DNA of 64,000 nt, taken from the NCBI RefSeq assembly GCF_020687785.1, contig NZ_JAJEWI010000010.1:496001-560000 (forward strand), read 5' to 3'. Each line of letters starts with the position of its first letter. Within the stretch, counting starts at the first letter, position 1. Positions 1 through 8,367 of the stretch are shown piece by piece. Under the pieces are notes generated by a model. That model made no database searches. It was not told the origin of the DNA and was given only the letters and a program-made list of their open reading frames with translations. Source of the DNA: Sphingopyxis yananensis. GTDB lineage: Bacteria; Pseudomonadota; Alphaproteobacteria; Sphingomonadales; Sphingomonadaceae. Made by a program: the position numbers and the translations under genes.

Positions 1-2
1 AG

Positions 3-917
3 CCTGCCGCGGCTGAAGCATGGCTGCGGGAACAGGGCTTGGTGTATGACGGTGTGCTGGAAGCGCCAAAGGGTGAAACCCCAGATGATTGGGAACCCGT
101 GGAACTGCCGCTGTTTCGGTCGACCCAATTTGGCGATGATCAAGACCGTCCGATTAAGAAATCGGATGGCAGTTGGACCTATTTTGGTGCCGACTTGGCC
201 TATCATTATCAAAAGGCACAGTCTGCGGACGAGTTGATCGATATTTGGGGCGCGGACCATGCGGGAACCGTCAAGCGGATTAAGGCGGCGGTAGCGGCGC
301 TGACCGATGGTAAAACGCGTTTTGACGTGAAGCTGGTTCAGATGGTGCGTCTGTTGAAAAATGGCGAGCCGTTCAAAATGTCCAAGCGAGCTGGTAACTT
401 CGTTACCTTGGCTGATGTGGTGGATGAAGTGGGCAAAGACGCCGTCCGCTTTACCATGCTGACCCGCAAAGCCGATGCCCAGATGGATTTTGACTTTGCC
501 AAAGTCATTGAAGCATCGCGCGACAACCCCGTATTTTATGTTCAATATGCCCATGCGCGTATTGCGTCGCTGAAGCGCCGCGTAGCGGATGCAGGGATTG
601 TTCTGGTTGATCCGGCACCATCGCGCCTGAGCGACGATGAATTGCCGTTGATCAAGCTGATGGCGCAATTCCCACGTATCGTGGATGCCGCCGCTTCGGC
701 GCGCGAACCGCATCGCATCGCTTTCTATTTGGGCGACATTGCTGCCGCGTTCCACGCATGGTGGAATATGGGCAATGACAAACCCGAAGCCCGTGTTGTC
801 CGCGCCGATGACCCAGAGTTGACGGCCACACGTTTGTATCTGGCCGATGCTATTGGACAAATCATTCGCAATGGTATGGCCTTGATGGGTGTCACCGCGC
901 TTGAGGAGATGAACTGA
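3..917 (+). CDS. argS: Arginyl-tRNA synthetase, C-terminal part (cut by window start)
   Basis: Class I aminoacyl-tRNA synthetase that charges tRNA-Arg in the cytoplasm. The frame is open from base 3 to a TGA at 915-917 and has no start here, so the N-terminal HIGH-motif half lies outside the window. The visible part has the second class I signature KMSKRAGN at about 361-384, followed by the helical anticodon-binding domain typical of ArgS (VQYAHARI region, then the HAWWN and RLYLADA segments near the end). It overlaps the next gene by one base (TGATG), which suggests translational coupling. The identity is firm from KMSK plus the C-terminal domain. Confidence 0.95.
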   Translation, partial: PAAAEAWLREQGLVYDGVLEAPKGETPDDWEPVELPLFRSTQFGDDQDRPIKKSDGSWTYFGADLAYHYQKAQSADELIDIWGADHAGTVKRIKAAVAALTDGKTRFDVKLVQMVRLLKNGEPFKMSKRAGNFVTLADVVDEVGKDAVRFTMLTRKADAQMDFDFAKVIEASRDNPVFYVQYAHARIASLKRRVADAGIVLVDPAPSRLSDDELPLIKLMAQFPRIVDAAASAREPHRIAFYLGDIAAAFHAWWNMGNDKPEARVVRADDPELTATRLYLADAIGQIIRNGMALMGVTALEEMN

Positions 918-1732
918 TGATCCAGGATCGGGATGGGGGGCTTGGCTTGGATGATGAAGAACGTTTGCCGTGGCTAGAGCCGGTCGACGACTTTGATGAT
1001 GATGGTCAGGCTTCTCCCGCCCGATTGCTGGCGATTGTGATTGGCGGCTTGGTCTTGATTGGCGCTGTTTTGGGCGGCTTGTGGTGGTATCAAAATGGCG
1101 GACCGCGCGGCGATGGCGAATTGATTTTGGCCGAAGCGGGCGAATATAAGACCGCCCCAACCAATGATCGCGCCAAGGTGTTTGAAGGCGAAGGCGATGT
1201 CGCCTTTGCCGCTAGCGAGGGGGTGTTGCCTGCTGGCACGGTGGACCCCAATCGCTTGCCCGAAGAACCGGCTGTTACCCCCGAAGAACGGGCTGCGGCT
1301 GCCGCTGCGGCGCAAAAGGCCGCAGAAGAAAAAGCGGCCGCCGAAAAATTGGCTCGCGACCAACTGGTTAAGGATAAGGCTGCGAAGGATGCTGCTGCCA
1401 AGGCCAATGCTGCAAAGGCGGCATTGGCAGAGAAGCGTCAAGCCGAACGGGCTGCAACGCCAACGCCAGCACCAACGCCCGCTGCGGCACCGTCGCATAG
1501 CGGGACGGTTCAATTGGGTGCGTTTTCCAGCGAGGCAGCGGCAAACAAGGCTTGGGCTACTTTATCCAAGCGGTTCAGCTATTTGGAGCAACATGGGCGC
1601 AGCATTGCCCCTGCCAAGGTCGGTGACCGGACCGTTTATCGCTTGCGGGTCGGCGCGGGCAGCGTAAGCAATGCCGAGGCCTTGTGCCAAAAACTGCGGG
1701 TTGCGGGCGAGGGCTGTGTGATCGTTCGCTGA
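917..1732 (+). CDS. SPOR domain membrane protein
   Basis: A 271-residue bitopic inner-membrane protein. An acidic cytoplasmic N-terminus (1-34) is followed by one membrane segment at about 37-57 and a long Ala/Lys/Glu-rich linker (about 125-180) that looks helical or coiled. The C-terminal SPOR domain (about 192-271) begins with VQLGAF. SPOR domains bind denuded peptidoglycan at division septa, so a role at the septum is likely from the family. The ATG overlaps the argS stop. Alphaproteobacteria commonly have argS, a SPOR gene and nagZ in this order, which fits a wall-related job. The exact partner is unknown. Confidence 0.88.
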   Translation: MIQDRDGGLGLDDEERLPWLEPVDDFDDDGQASPARLLAIVIGGLVLIGAVLGGLWWYQNGGPRGDGELILAEAGEYKTAPTNDRAKVFEGEGDVAFAASEGVLPAGTVDPNRLPEEPAVTPEERAAAAAAAQKAAEEKAAAEKLARDQLVKDKAAKDAAAKANAAKAALAEKRQAERAATPTPAPTPAAAPSHSGTVQLGAFSSEAAANKAWATLSKRFSYLEQHGRSIAPAKVGDRTVYRLRVGAGSVSNAEALCQKLRVAGEGCVIVR

Positions 1733-1833
1733 TTTTCATCATTTCGGCGCAGGGCGATTGTCGATGCGCTGAAATGTGGCATGTATATGGTCTTGCCGTT
1801 CACGAGGGGAGCGGCCCCTTGGAGCCTGAGTTG

Positions 1834-2844
1834 ATGATGACCCCCGCTATATTTGGCCTGTCGGGCCACAGCGTGACGGCTGATGAAATGGCTTTTTTTC
1901 GGGAAAGCCGCCCCGCCGGATATATTTTATTTGGTCGCAATATCGAAAGTCGGGACCAGCTACGGGCGTTGACGGACAGTTTGCGCTCCTTGGATGGCCG
2001 CGAGGACCTGCCGATCTTGATTGACCAAGAAGGTGGCCGTGTCGCACGGATGAAGGGGCCGATTTGGCCTGAATTTCCATGCGGTCAGACATTTGACGTG
2101 CTATATGAAAGGGCCCCCGCCAGCGCGATTGAGGCGGCCCGCCTAAACGCCATGGCACTGGCCGCGATGTTGTCGGATGTCGGCATCAATGTGGATTGCC
2201 TGCCTTTGCTGGACGTCCGGCAACCGGGGGCGAGCGATGTGATTGGCGATCGCGCGCTGGGCAGCGAACCGATGCGTGTGGCGGCATTGGGCCGTGCGAT
2301 GTTGGCGGGGCTGCAAGCTGGCGGTGTGTTGGGCGTTGTCAAACATATACCCGGCCATGGCCGCGCCCAGTTTGATAGCCATAAGCAATTGTCCCGCGTG
2401 GCCGTGGTTGATCAGGAATTGCAAACCGACTTGGCACCCTTTGCCGCACTGCGCGATGCGGCGATGGCGATGACTTGTCATGTGATTTTTGAGGCTTGGG
2501 ACCGCGAACTTCCTGCGACATTATCACCGGTCATCATCAACGAAATTATCCGTGAGCGGATCGGCTTTCATGGTCTGTTGATGACGGATGACATTGATAT
2601 GAAGGCGCTGTCCGGCAGTATCGCGGATCTTTCGCAGCAAGCCATCGCGGCGGGTTGCGATGTGGTGCTGAATTGCTGGGGAAAAATGGACGACATGTTC
2701 GCCATTGCGAACAGCGTCGGCCCCATGACCGACCAAGCCCGTGGGCGCTTAGAAAATGCGATGCAGCGAATTAGCGGCGAGCGTGATGAGCGTAGCATGG
2801 CGGTCTTGCTGGAACAGCGGGACGCCTTGTTGGCCATGGCTTGA
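1834..2844 (+). CDS. nagZ: Beta-N-acetylhexosaminidase (GH3), muropeptide recycling
   Basis: Cytoplasmic glycoside hydrolase family 3 enzyme that removes GlcNAc from anhydro-muropeptides during peptidoglycan recycling. Family marks include GYILFGRNI near the N-terminus, DQEGGRVAR, the conserved KHIPGHG loop with the catalytic His, and LLMTDDIDMKAL with the catalytic Asp. I chose the ATG at 1834 because GGAG lies about 10 bases upstream and MTPAIFGLSG is the usual sphingomonad start; the frame also has an ATG at 1774. Length is 336 residues, normal for NagZ. It follows the SPOR gene with about 100 bases between them. No signal peptide is seen. Confidence 0.93.
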   Translation: MMTPAIFGLSGHSVTADEMAFFRESRPAGYILFGRNIESRDQLRALTDSLRSLDGREDLPILIDQEGGRVARMKGPIWPEFPCGQTFDVLYERAPASAIEAARLNAMALAAMLSDVGINVDCLPLLDVRQPGASDVIGDRALGSEPMRVAALGRAMLAGLQAGGVLGVVKHIPGHGRAQFDSHKQLSRVAVVDQELQTDLAPFAALRDAAMAMTCHVIFEAWDRELPATLSPVIINEIIRERIGFHGLLMTDDIDMKALSGSIADLSQQAIAAGCDVVLNCWGKMDDMFAIANSVGPMTDQARGRLENAMQRISGERDERSMAVLLEQRDALLAMA

Positions 2845-3079
2845 TGGATTTGGGGGGCATTGAACCGCCTGTTCGACAGCCCGCCGGCATGACCATCATT
2901 TAATCGCGATATGGATGCCAGCGTTGCTTTTTATATGAAAATTGGCGGAAAATAGGCGTTCAAGCTACCTTCGCTTATCCGGCCTTGGAACAAGGCTTAC
3001 ATTCGCCGTTCTAAGGTTTAAGAGAAACTGGTAAAATACCAAGAAGATGCCTAAATGAGCCGTTCAAGGAGAAGAATTT
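2845..3079. other. Intergenic gap nagZ-tatA where scpA-scpB are usually found
   Basis: No credible gene lies here. The nagZ stop overlaps an ATG (2844-2846) that opens only a 19-codon frame ending in TAA, much like the junction at which another gene would normally begin by ATGA overlap. The rest holds no long frame, and a purine-rich AAGGAGAAG ribosome-binding site precedes tatA. In many alphaproteobacteria scpA and scpB (condensin accessory subunits) sit exactly here. Their absence is from recall of gene order, not from a search. Confidence 0.5.
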
Positions 3080-3313
3080 ATGGGTAGCTTCAGTATTTGG
3101 CACTGGCTGGTCGTCGGCATTCTTGTGTTGTTGTTGTTCGGCAAGGGCCGCTTTTCGGACATGATGGGTGATGTCGCAAAGGGTTTGAAGAGCTTTAAAA
3201 AGGGCATGGCGGACGATGAAGATGATGTGGTGAAGCCGCGTCATATCGAAGGTGTCCGTTCACCAGAAACCCCAGCACAACAGCCGCAGAACAACGAAAA
3301 TAAGACCCTGTAA
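3080..3313 (+). CDS. tatA: Sec-independent translocase subunit TatA
   Basis: Small membrane protein (77 residues) that forms the pore-like assembly of the twin-arginine pathway, moving folded proteins across the inner membrane. It has the standard layout: a short N-terminus with one membrane helix (about 7-22, [19 protein letters not shown]), the FGKGR hinge, an amphipathic helix ([18 protein letters not shown]) and an acidic, polar tail. A strong AAGGAG site lies before the ATG. It begins the tatA-tatB-tatC operon, with tatB 29 bases downstream. Confidence 0.96.
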   Translation: MGSFSIWHWLVVGILVLLLFGKGRFSDMMGDVAKGLKSFKKGMADDEDDVVKPRHIEGVRSPETPAQQPQNNENKTL

Positions 3314-3342
3314 ACCAGCACTTATGCGGGATAGGCACATAG

Positions 3343-3801
3343 ATGTTTGATATTGCGCCCACCGAATTTTTGCTGGTGGTGGTGGTGGCCTTGGTTGTCA
3401 TCGGCCCAAAAGATCTGCCCAAGGCCATGCGTTTTGTTGGCAAATGGATGGGCAAGGCCCGCGCGATGGCGCGCCATTTCCGCGCGGGCATGGACACGAT
3501 GATGCGCGAAGCGGAATTGGAAGAGCTAGAGAAGCAGTGGAAGGCGCAGAATGAAGAGATTATGCGCCAATTTCCAAGCGCTACAGATGTGGGTACTGAC
3601 ACATCAGCCAGCAAGCCAAGCGCACAAGGCGGCTCTGGGGCCGTCGATGATGGCGATCCTATGGCAAATGGAACGTCGGTCCAAAGCGACTTTGATGCAG
3701 CTAGTCAAAGCCCAAATCCGATGGAATCCAGCGGGAATGCGGGCCCACATCCTGACGCTGAAACCCATATTGTGCCCCCGCGCAGCAGTGAATTGCCATG
3801 A
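3343..3801 (+). CDS. tatB: Sec-independent translocase subunit TatB
   Basis: TatB (152 residues) works with TatC as the receptor for twin-arginine signal peptides. The sequence begins MFDIAPTEFLLV with a membrane helix at about 7-21, the conserved GPKDLP hinge that separates TatB from TatA, and a long charged amphipathic helix (about 28-75). The tail after residue 80 is low in complexity, rich in Ser, Ala and Asp. Its TGA overlaps the tatC ATG by four bases, so TatB and TatC are probably made together. Confidence 0.96.
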   Translation: MFDIAPTEFLLVVVVALVVIGPKDLPKAMRFVGKWMGKARAMARHFRAGMDTMMREAELEELEKQWKAQNEEIMRQFPSATDVGTDTSASKPSAQGGSGAVDDGDPMANGTSVQSDFDAASQSPNPMESSGNAGPHPDAETHIVPPRSSELP

Positions 3802-4583
3802 CAGATCAAAGTGACGACGAACTGGGCGGGAAAATGCCGTTGCTCGATCATTTGATCGAGCTACGCTCGCGTCTGCTAAAATCTTTGTTGGCGATTGGCG
3901 TCGCATTTGGTGTCTGCTTATATTTCGCGAAAGAAATTTTCGCTGTGCTGGTTCAGCCGTTGGTCGCGGCAGGCCAAGGGAAACTGGTTTATACCCAATT
4001 GTTTGAAGCATTTTTTGTCGAAATCAAGGTGGCCTTATTTGCGGCGATGATGCTGGCCTTTCCGATTTTGGCGATACAATTGTGGCGTTTCGTCGCGCCC
4101 GGATTGTTTAAGCAGGAAAAGCGTGCCCTGTTGCCATTTTTGCTGGCAACGCCAGTGCTCTTTGGGATTGGGGCCAGCTTTGCCTATTTCATAACCATCC
4201 CCATTGCGTTGAAATTTCTGTTGGGATTTCAAGGCGAAGTTGGCGGGGTTACGCAAGAGGCGTTGCCGAGTGTCGGCAATTATCTTAGCTTCACAATGCA
4301 ATTTATCATGGCGTTTGGCATCGCATTTTTATTGCCAATTTTGATCATGCTGATTGAACGCGCCGGCATAGTTACCCGAGAACAATTGGTCGGAGCGCGG
4401 CGCTATATGATCGTCGGCGCATTTGTCATTGCGGCGGTATGCACGCCGCCGGATGTGCTGAGCCAATTGTTGTTGGCGGTGCCTTTGTGCATCTTATATG
4501 AGCTCACATTGTTCGCCATTTGGTTTACACGGCGCAAGGCTGGCAAGGGGACCACGGATTTGGATGTGCTACCCCAAGACTGA
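3798..4583 (+). CDS. tatC: Sec-independent translocase subunit TatC
   Basis: Polytopic core receptor of the Tat pathway (261 residues). Conserved features are MPLLDHLIELRSRLLKS at the N-terminus, which holds the glutamate that contacts signal peptides, and LWRFVAPGLFKQEKR with the usual FxxPGL-like loop. Six hydrophobic segments are spread to about residue 243. It is the last gene of tatABC. serS, which often follows in other alphaproteobacteria, is not here. A very strong hairpin follows the stop within 10 bases. Confidence 0.97.
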   Translation: MTDQSDDELGGKMPLLDHLIELRSRLLKSLLAIGVAFGVCLYFAKEIFAVLVQPLVAAGQGKLVYTQLFEAFFVEIKVALFAAMMLAFPILAIQLWRFVAPGLFKQEKRALLPFLLATPVLFGIGASFAYFITIPIALKFLLGFQGEVGGVTQEALPSVGNYLSFTMQFIMAFGIAFLLPILIMLIERAGIVTREQLVGARRYMIVGAFVIAAVCTPPDVLSQLLLAVPLCILYELTLFAIWFTRRKAGKGTTDLDVLPQD

Positions 4584-4591
4584 GCCGCTTT

Positions 4592-4659
4592 GATAACAAG
4601 CAACATGAAACAAAACAGGCGCCAGACGGCGCCTGTTTTGTTTCATGTTGCTTGTTATC
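4592..4659. terminator. Perfect 32-bp inverted repeat, probable bidirectional terminator
   Basis: Bases 4592-4623 and 4628-4659 are exact reverse complements with a 4-base loop (AGAC). The GC-rich core GGCGCC next to the loop has AAAACA on the left and TGTTTT on the right, so it can work as a Rho-independent terminator in both directions. It lies between convergent tatC and the small lipoprotein gene. A stem this long without one mismatch is unusual for a plain terminator. Confidence 0.85.
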
Positions 4660-4675
4660 CGTTCGCTCTGGTCGG

Positions 4676-4804
4676 TTAATTGATAACCTCTTCGGCTTTG
4701 TTGCCAACGGATTCAATGTCGCGGCCAGCGCCTTTTACCGTGTTGCAGCCAGAAACGACCACACAGGCCAACAGCGATAACATGATGATACGGGTCTTCG
4801 ACAT
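4676..4804 (-). CDS. Entericidin A/B-like small lipoprotein
   Basis: A 42-residue lipoprotein precursor. The start at 4804 is preceded by GGGAGGATC, a strong ribosome-binding site. The N-terminus MSKTRIIMLSLLACVVVSGC is a lipoprotein signal with the lipobox ending at Cys20. The mature part (NTVKGAGRDIESVGNKAEEV) carries the short GxGxDI...G pattern of the entericidin EcnA/EcnB family. These are tiny envelope lipoproteins; in enterics they form a toxin/antidote-like pair, but a single copy such as this has no assigned role. It converges on tatC across the 32-bp hairpin. Confidence 0.85.
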   Translation of the reverse strand: MSKTRIIMLSLLACVVVSGCNTVKGAGRDIESVGNKAEEVIN

Positions 4805-4859
4805 AAGATCCTCCCAACAAAAACTCACATAGATGCAAAGATGGCCCGGCACGTTTCGA

Positions 4860-4870
4860 GGGGGGGGGGG
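4860..4870. repeat. Homopolymer of 11 G upstream of the small lipoprotein gene
   Basis: Eleven consecutive G residues on the plus strand, about 55 bases upstream of the lipoprotein start codon on the minus strand (where it reads as poly-C). A second run of seven G lies at 4910-4916. The tract sits in the promoter or 5' leader region, where slippage could change spacing. It could equally be an assembly-sensitive site. Confidence 0.7.
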
Positions 4871-5031
4871 AGGGATACGCACCGGGCCAATATTGCTGAG
4901 CAGCGCTGCGGGGGGGCGATATTCGCTGCTCATAGGGGAAACCCATGGACATGGCAGGAGTTCCCACAAAATCTATTTTGATCGAAATAATAATGAAGGC
5001 AGTTGGTATTGCTTATCAATCTGCCCATTCA

Positions 5032-6498
5032 TTAACCCATGGTGGTGATACCGCTGGCGACGGCCAGCCCCAGCAAGGCAAAAAAGCCCATGGAATCGGT
5101 TATCATGGTCACGAAAATGGAACTGGCTACGGCGGGGTCTTGATCCAGTCGATCAAGGAGCAGCGGAACGCCAACCCCCGCCAATCCGGCGATAAAAACA
5201 TTGGTGACCATGGCAACCCCGATGACAGCGCCCAGCATCGGGTCGTGGAACCACAGGGCGGCGATCGTTCCGCTGATGATGGCGACTGTTGTGCCGTTCA
5301 TCAAAGCGAGGCGCATTTCGCGGGCAATGGCCCGCCAATTGTTCGAATCTGTGAGCTGGTTCATGGCAAGCGCGCGAACCGTTACCGCCAAAGTTTGCAT
5401 GGCCGCATTGCCGCCAATGGTCGCAACAATGGGCATCAGAACCGCCAAGGCAACCATTTGTTCGATTGCGCCTTCGAACAGGGCAACGATGCTGGATGCG
5501 ACCAAGGCCGTGCCCAAATTGGCGATCAGCCAGCGGACGCGCGAGCGATAGGTTTCCCGCAGCGGTTCGTTAATGTCGCCGTCGCCAGCACCGGACAGGC
5601 GCAAAATATCTTCGCCCGCCTCTTCTTGGATGATATGCACAACGTCATCGACGGTGATCATGCCGACCAAACGGCCCGCTTGATCGACGACGGCGGCGGA
5701 AATCAGCGCATATTTTTGGAAGCGAAGCGCGACTTCTTCTTGATCCATATCGACGGGGATCAAGGTTTGCTCGCGCTTCATGACCTCGCCCATGGTAACA
5801 TGGCGCTGGGTGCGCAAAATCCAACTGAGTTGGCACGTGCCAATCGGGTGGTGCAGGGGGTCTACGACAAAAATTTCCCAAAAATCTAGGGAGGCGTCAT
5901 CGTCTTCGCGCAGACGGTCGATTACGTCGCCAACCGTGACATGTTCGGGAACCGCCACATATTCCCGCTGCATCAATCGGCCAGCGGTTTTTTCGGGATA
6001 GGATAGAGCGTCTTCGATGGCCGCGCGGTCGCGCGGTTCCATCGCACGCAGCACCGCCTGCTGGTCGGCAATTTCCAAATCTTCGATCAACGCGACGGCG
6101 TCGTCAGTATCCAGTTCCGATGCGATTTCAGCGACCTGTGATGGGTCCAACAAATCCATCAATCGTTCGCGAACGTGATCGTTCAATTCCGCGATGACGT
6201 CGGCGGTCAACAATTCGCCCATGACGCGGGCGAGCAAAGGTTGCTCATCATCCGCTACCAACTCGATCAAGTCGGCCATGTCAGCAGGGTGCAAGTGCGC
6301 AACACGGGCACGCACGGCTTCATAGTCGCCAGCGTCAACCAATTGCATGACATCGCGCACAAATTCGGGTTTCAGCCGGTCATCTTCGTCCAGCTCATTG
6401 GTCTGCGACCAGCGAGGCTCGGCGTCATCGCGCTGATGTTCGTCCAAAGGATCTGGCTTGCGTTCGGGTTCGGGGGAGATACTTTCGCGGCTATCCAT
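5032..6498 (-). CDS. mgtE: Magnesium transporter MgtE
   Basis: Inner-membrane Mg2+ channel of 488 residues. It has the full MgtE layout: an N-terminal superhelical domain of acidic repeats (about 45-150, e.g. LHPADMADLIELV), two CBS domains (about 165-290, VPEHVTVGDVIDRL and DQEEVALRF) that sense Mg2+, a connecting helix, and a C-terminal block of five membrane helices from about 320 (ANLGTALVASSIVALFEG). The acidic first 40 residues are an extra tail. It is divergent from the cyclophilin gene. I see no recognisable Mg2+ riboswitch in the 170-base gap before it. Confidence 0.96.
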   Translation of the reverse strand: MDSRESISPEPERKPDPLDEHQRDDAEPRWSQTNELDEDDRLKPEFVRDVMQLVDAGDYEAVRARVAHLHPADMADLIELVADDEQPLLARVMGELLTADVIAELNDHVRERLMDLLDPSQVAEIASELDTDDAVALIEDLEIADQQAVLRAMEPRDRAAIEDALSYPEKTAGRLMQREYVAVPEHVTVGDVIDRLREDDDASLDFWEIFVVDPLHHPIGTCQLSWILRTQRHVTMGEVMKREQTLIPVDMDQEEVALRFQKYALISAAVVDQAGRLVGMITVDDVVHIIQEEAGEDILRLSGAGDGDINEPLRETYRSRVRWLIANLGTALVASSIVALFEGAIEQMVALAVLMPIVATIGGNAAMQTLAVTVRALAMNQLTDSNNWRAIAREMRLALMNGTTVAIISGTIAALWFHDPMLGAVIGVAMVTNVFIAGLAGVGVPLLLDRLDQDPAVASSIFVTMITDSMGFFALLGLAVASGITTMG

Positions 6499-6668
6499 CG
6501 CGTGTTTCTCCTGTCCTAGTCAAAATCAAATTCTTGCGGGCAATGGCTTCCCACTAAATGCAGAGCCTTCGCTTGGCAACGCTTCCTTGGCACCGTTGAG
6601 CAAATAATGGGTAGCATAATGACACAGCGCCGCTATGGCTCGCTCCAAGTTTTTTTAAGGAGCATCAG

Positions 6669-7124
6669 ATGTCTGAACAGACCCTTACCCTGACGTTGTC
6701 GACCGGCGACGTTGTCATCCGCCTGCGCCCTGATCTGGCGCCGCAGCATGTTGAGCGTATTTCGACGCTGGCGAAAGAAGGCTTTTATGACGGTGTGATC
6801 TTCCACCGCGTCATCGACGGTTTCATGGCGCAGGGCGGCGACCCGACGGGCACTGGCATGGGCGGCAGCAAGCTGCCCGACCTGCCTGCGGAATTCAACG
6901 CCCAGCCGCACGTTCGCGGCGTTTGCTCGATGGCCCGTGCGCAGAACCCGAACAGCGCGAACAGCCAGTTCTTCATTTGCTTCACCGACGCTCGTTTCTT
7001 GGACAAGCAATATACGGTGTGGGGCGAAGTGACTGAAGGCATGGAAAATGTTGACGCGCTGCCCAAGGGTGAGCCGCCCCGCGAACCGGGCAAGATCGTC
7101 AAGGCGACGGTTTCCGAAGCCTGA
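6669..7124 (+). CDS. ppiB: Cyclophilin-type peptidyl-prolyl isomerase
   Basis: Cytoplasmic cyclophilin of 151 residues that speeds cis-trans isomerisation of prolyl bonds. The core motifs are FHRVIDGFMAQGGDPTGTG with the catalytic Arg, then SMARAQNPNSANSQFFICF and VWGEVTEGM. There is no signal peptide, so it is PpiB-like and not the periplasmic PpiA. The ATG follows TAAGGAGCATCAG, a good ribosome-binding site. A clear hairpin terminator lies just downstream. The ppiB symbol is by similarity to the short cytoplasmic class. Confidence 0.93.
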   Translation: MSEQTLTLTLSTGDVVIRLRPDLAPQHVERISTLAKEGFYDGVIFHRVIDGFMAQGGDPTGTGMGGSKLPDLPAEFNAQPHVRGVCSMARAQNPNSANSQFFICFTDARFLDKQYTVWGEVTEGMENVDALPKGEPPREPGKIVKATVSEA

Positions 7125-7137
7125 TCTTCAAGGCCTA

Positions 7138-7172
7138 AAAAATGCCCCGGACCGTTGGCTCGGGGCATTTTT
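7138..7172. terminator. Bidirectional hairpin terminator
   Basis: AAAAATGCCCCG (7138-7149) pairs perfectly with CGGGGCATTTTT (7161-7172) around an 11-base loop. A-rich and T-rich flanks give U-tracts in both directions. It lies between the convergent cyclophilin and nitronate monooxygenase-like genes and probably serves both. Confidence 0.9.
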
Positions 7173-7189
7173 GATTCTGAATAGCTGTA

Positions 7190-8326
7190 TTAATCTTCGA
7201 TAAAGCCGTTGAGGCGGGCGCAGGCGTTAATCCAATCCTCTTTGAAGGCTTGCACAACTTGTCCCGCGCCCAGTGCCTCGTTCATCAGGCCGACGCCTTG
7301 GCCGACCCAATAGGTCGCGAGGGCTTTTGCGCCTTCATGGCCTGTTTGGGACAGTTTATCGATTTGGCGCAGTGCGGGTTCGCTGATCAATGACTGCATC
7401 GGCATGGGTAGCGGAGACGGGGCACCTTGGCCTTCCCACGCATCGGTCCATGTGGAGCGCAATTGGCGCGACGGCTTGCCGGTGCGGCTGCGCGAACGAA
7501 CAGTGTCCTTGGCGGATGCGGCCAACATTTTCTCTTTGACGATGGGATTGGTTTCGGCCTCGGCAGTGGTCAGCCAGACGGAACCTGTCCATGCGCCATG
7601 TGCGCCCATCGCCATGGCGGCGGCCATTTGGCGTCCTGTTACAATGCCGCCTGCGGCCAAAATGGGGGTGTTGTCCCCAATGGCATCCAGCGCGGCGGCC
7701 ACTTCGGGGACCAGCACCATGGTCGCGACGTCGCCGCAGTGTCCGCCTGCTTCGCCGCCCGCGACCACCAAAATGTCCACGCCAGCGCGGACTTGGGACA
7801 AGGCATGGTCTTTGGTGCCGACCAAGGCCGCGACGGGCACCTGATGTTGACGGCCCAAGTCCAGCATGATTTGCGGCGGAATGCCAAGGGCGTTGGCGAT
7901 CAGGCTTATGGGATGGCGAAAGGCCACTTCGAGCAATTTTGCAGCGCCATCATCATGCATATTGTCGCCAAAGCTTTGGCGCTGGGCCATGGCACCGCCA
8001 TAAACATCGGTATGAATGTCGTGACGGGCCATGATGTCTGTTGCAAAATCGCGGTGGGTCGCGGGCAATTCAACGGGGGCGTGATCAATATCTTCGCCTT
8101 TGCCCTGAAACTTGTTCGGCACGATTAAGTCGACGCCGTAAGGTCTGCCGCCGATATGCGCGTCAATCCACGAAAGCTCTTCCTCCAATTGTTCGGGGGA
8201 GCAGGCGGCCGCACCAAAAACCCCCATGCCGCCTGCTTTTGATACAGCCACCACCACGTCGCGGCAGTGAGTGAAGGCGATCAACGGGAATTCGATGCCA
8301 AGCATGGACGTAATAGGCGACTTCAT
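7190..8326 (-). CDS. Nitronate monooxygenase family FMN enzyme
   Basis: TIM-barrel flavoenzyme of the 2-nitropropane dioxygenase/NMO family (378 residues). Visible marks are the N-terminal MLGIEFPLIAF strand, GGMGVFGAAA, the GGEAGGHCG loop with the conserved active-site His, and the phosphate-binding ILAAGGIVTGRQMAAAMAMGA. The start at 8326 follows GGGAGAGAGAAATT. NMO-family members act on nitronates, but many relatives act on other substrates (some as enoyl reductases), so the true substrate is open. It is divergent from nadC, and a LiuR-like palindrome lies in the promoter region, which would fit fatty-acid or branched-chain acyl metabolism. Confidence 0.88.
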   Translation of the reverse strand: MKSPITSMLGIEFPLIAFTHCRDVVVAVSKAGGMGVFGAAACSPEQLEEELSWIDAHIGGRPYGVDLIVPNKFQGKGEDIDHAPVELPATHRDFATDIMARHDIHTDVYGGAMAQRQSFGDNMHDDGAAKLLEVAFRHPISLIANALGIPPQIMLDLGRQHQVPVAALVGTKDHALSQVRAGVDILVVAGGEAGGHCGDVATMVLVPEVAAALDAIGDNTPILAAGGIVTGRQMAAAMAMGAHGAWTGSVWLTTAEAETNPIVKEKMLAASAKDTVRSRSRTGKPSRQLRSTWTDAWEGQGAPSPLPMPMQSLISEPALRQIDKLSQTGHEGAKALATYWVGQGVGLMNEALGAGQVVQAFKEDWINACARLNGFIED

Positions 8327-8367
8327 AATTTCTCTCTCCCTTATCTTTTGTGGCGATAACATACGTA

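Noticed and set aside
4520-4780. Open frames on both strands over the tatC-lipoprotein gap sharing the same peptide
   Set aside because: They mirror each other only because they run through the 32-bp inverted repeat. No ribosome-binding site or homology is seen.
4945-5889. 314-codon open frame antisense to mgtE
   Set aside because: It is rich in His, Gln and Gly with no protein-like pattern and lies wholly opposite a clear mgtE gene.
6499-6668. Mg2+ riboswitch before mgtE
   Set aside because: The 170-base gap with the cyclophilin gene shows no M-box-like conserved segments that I can recognise.
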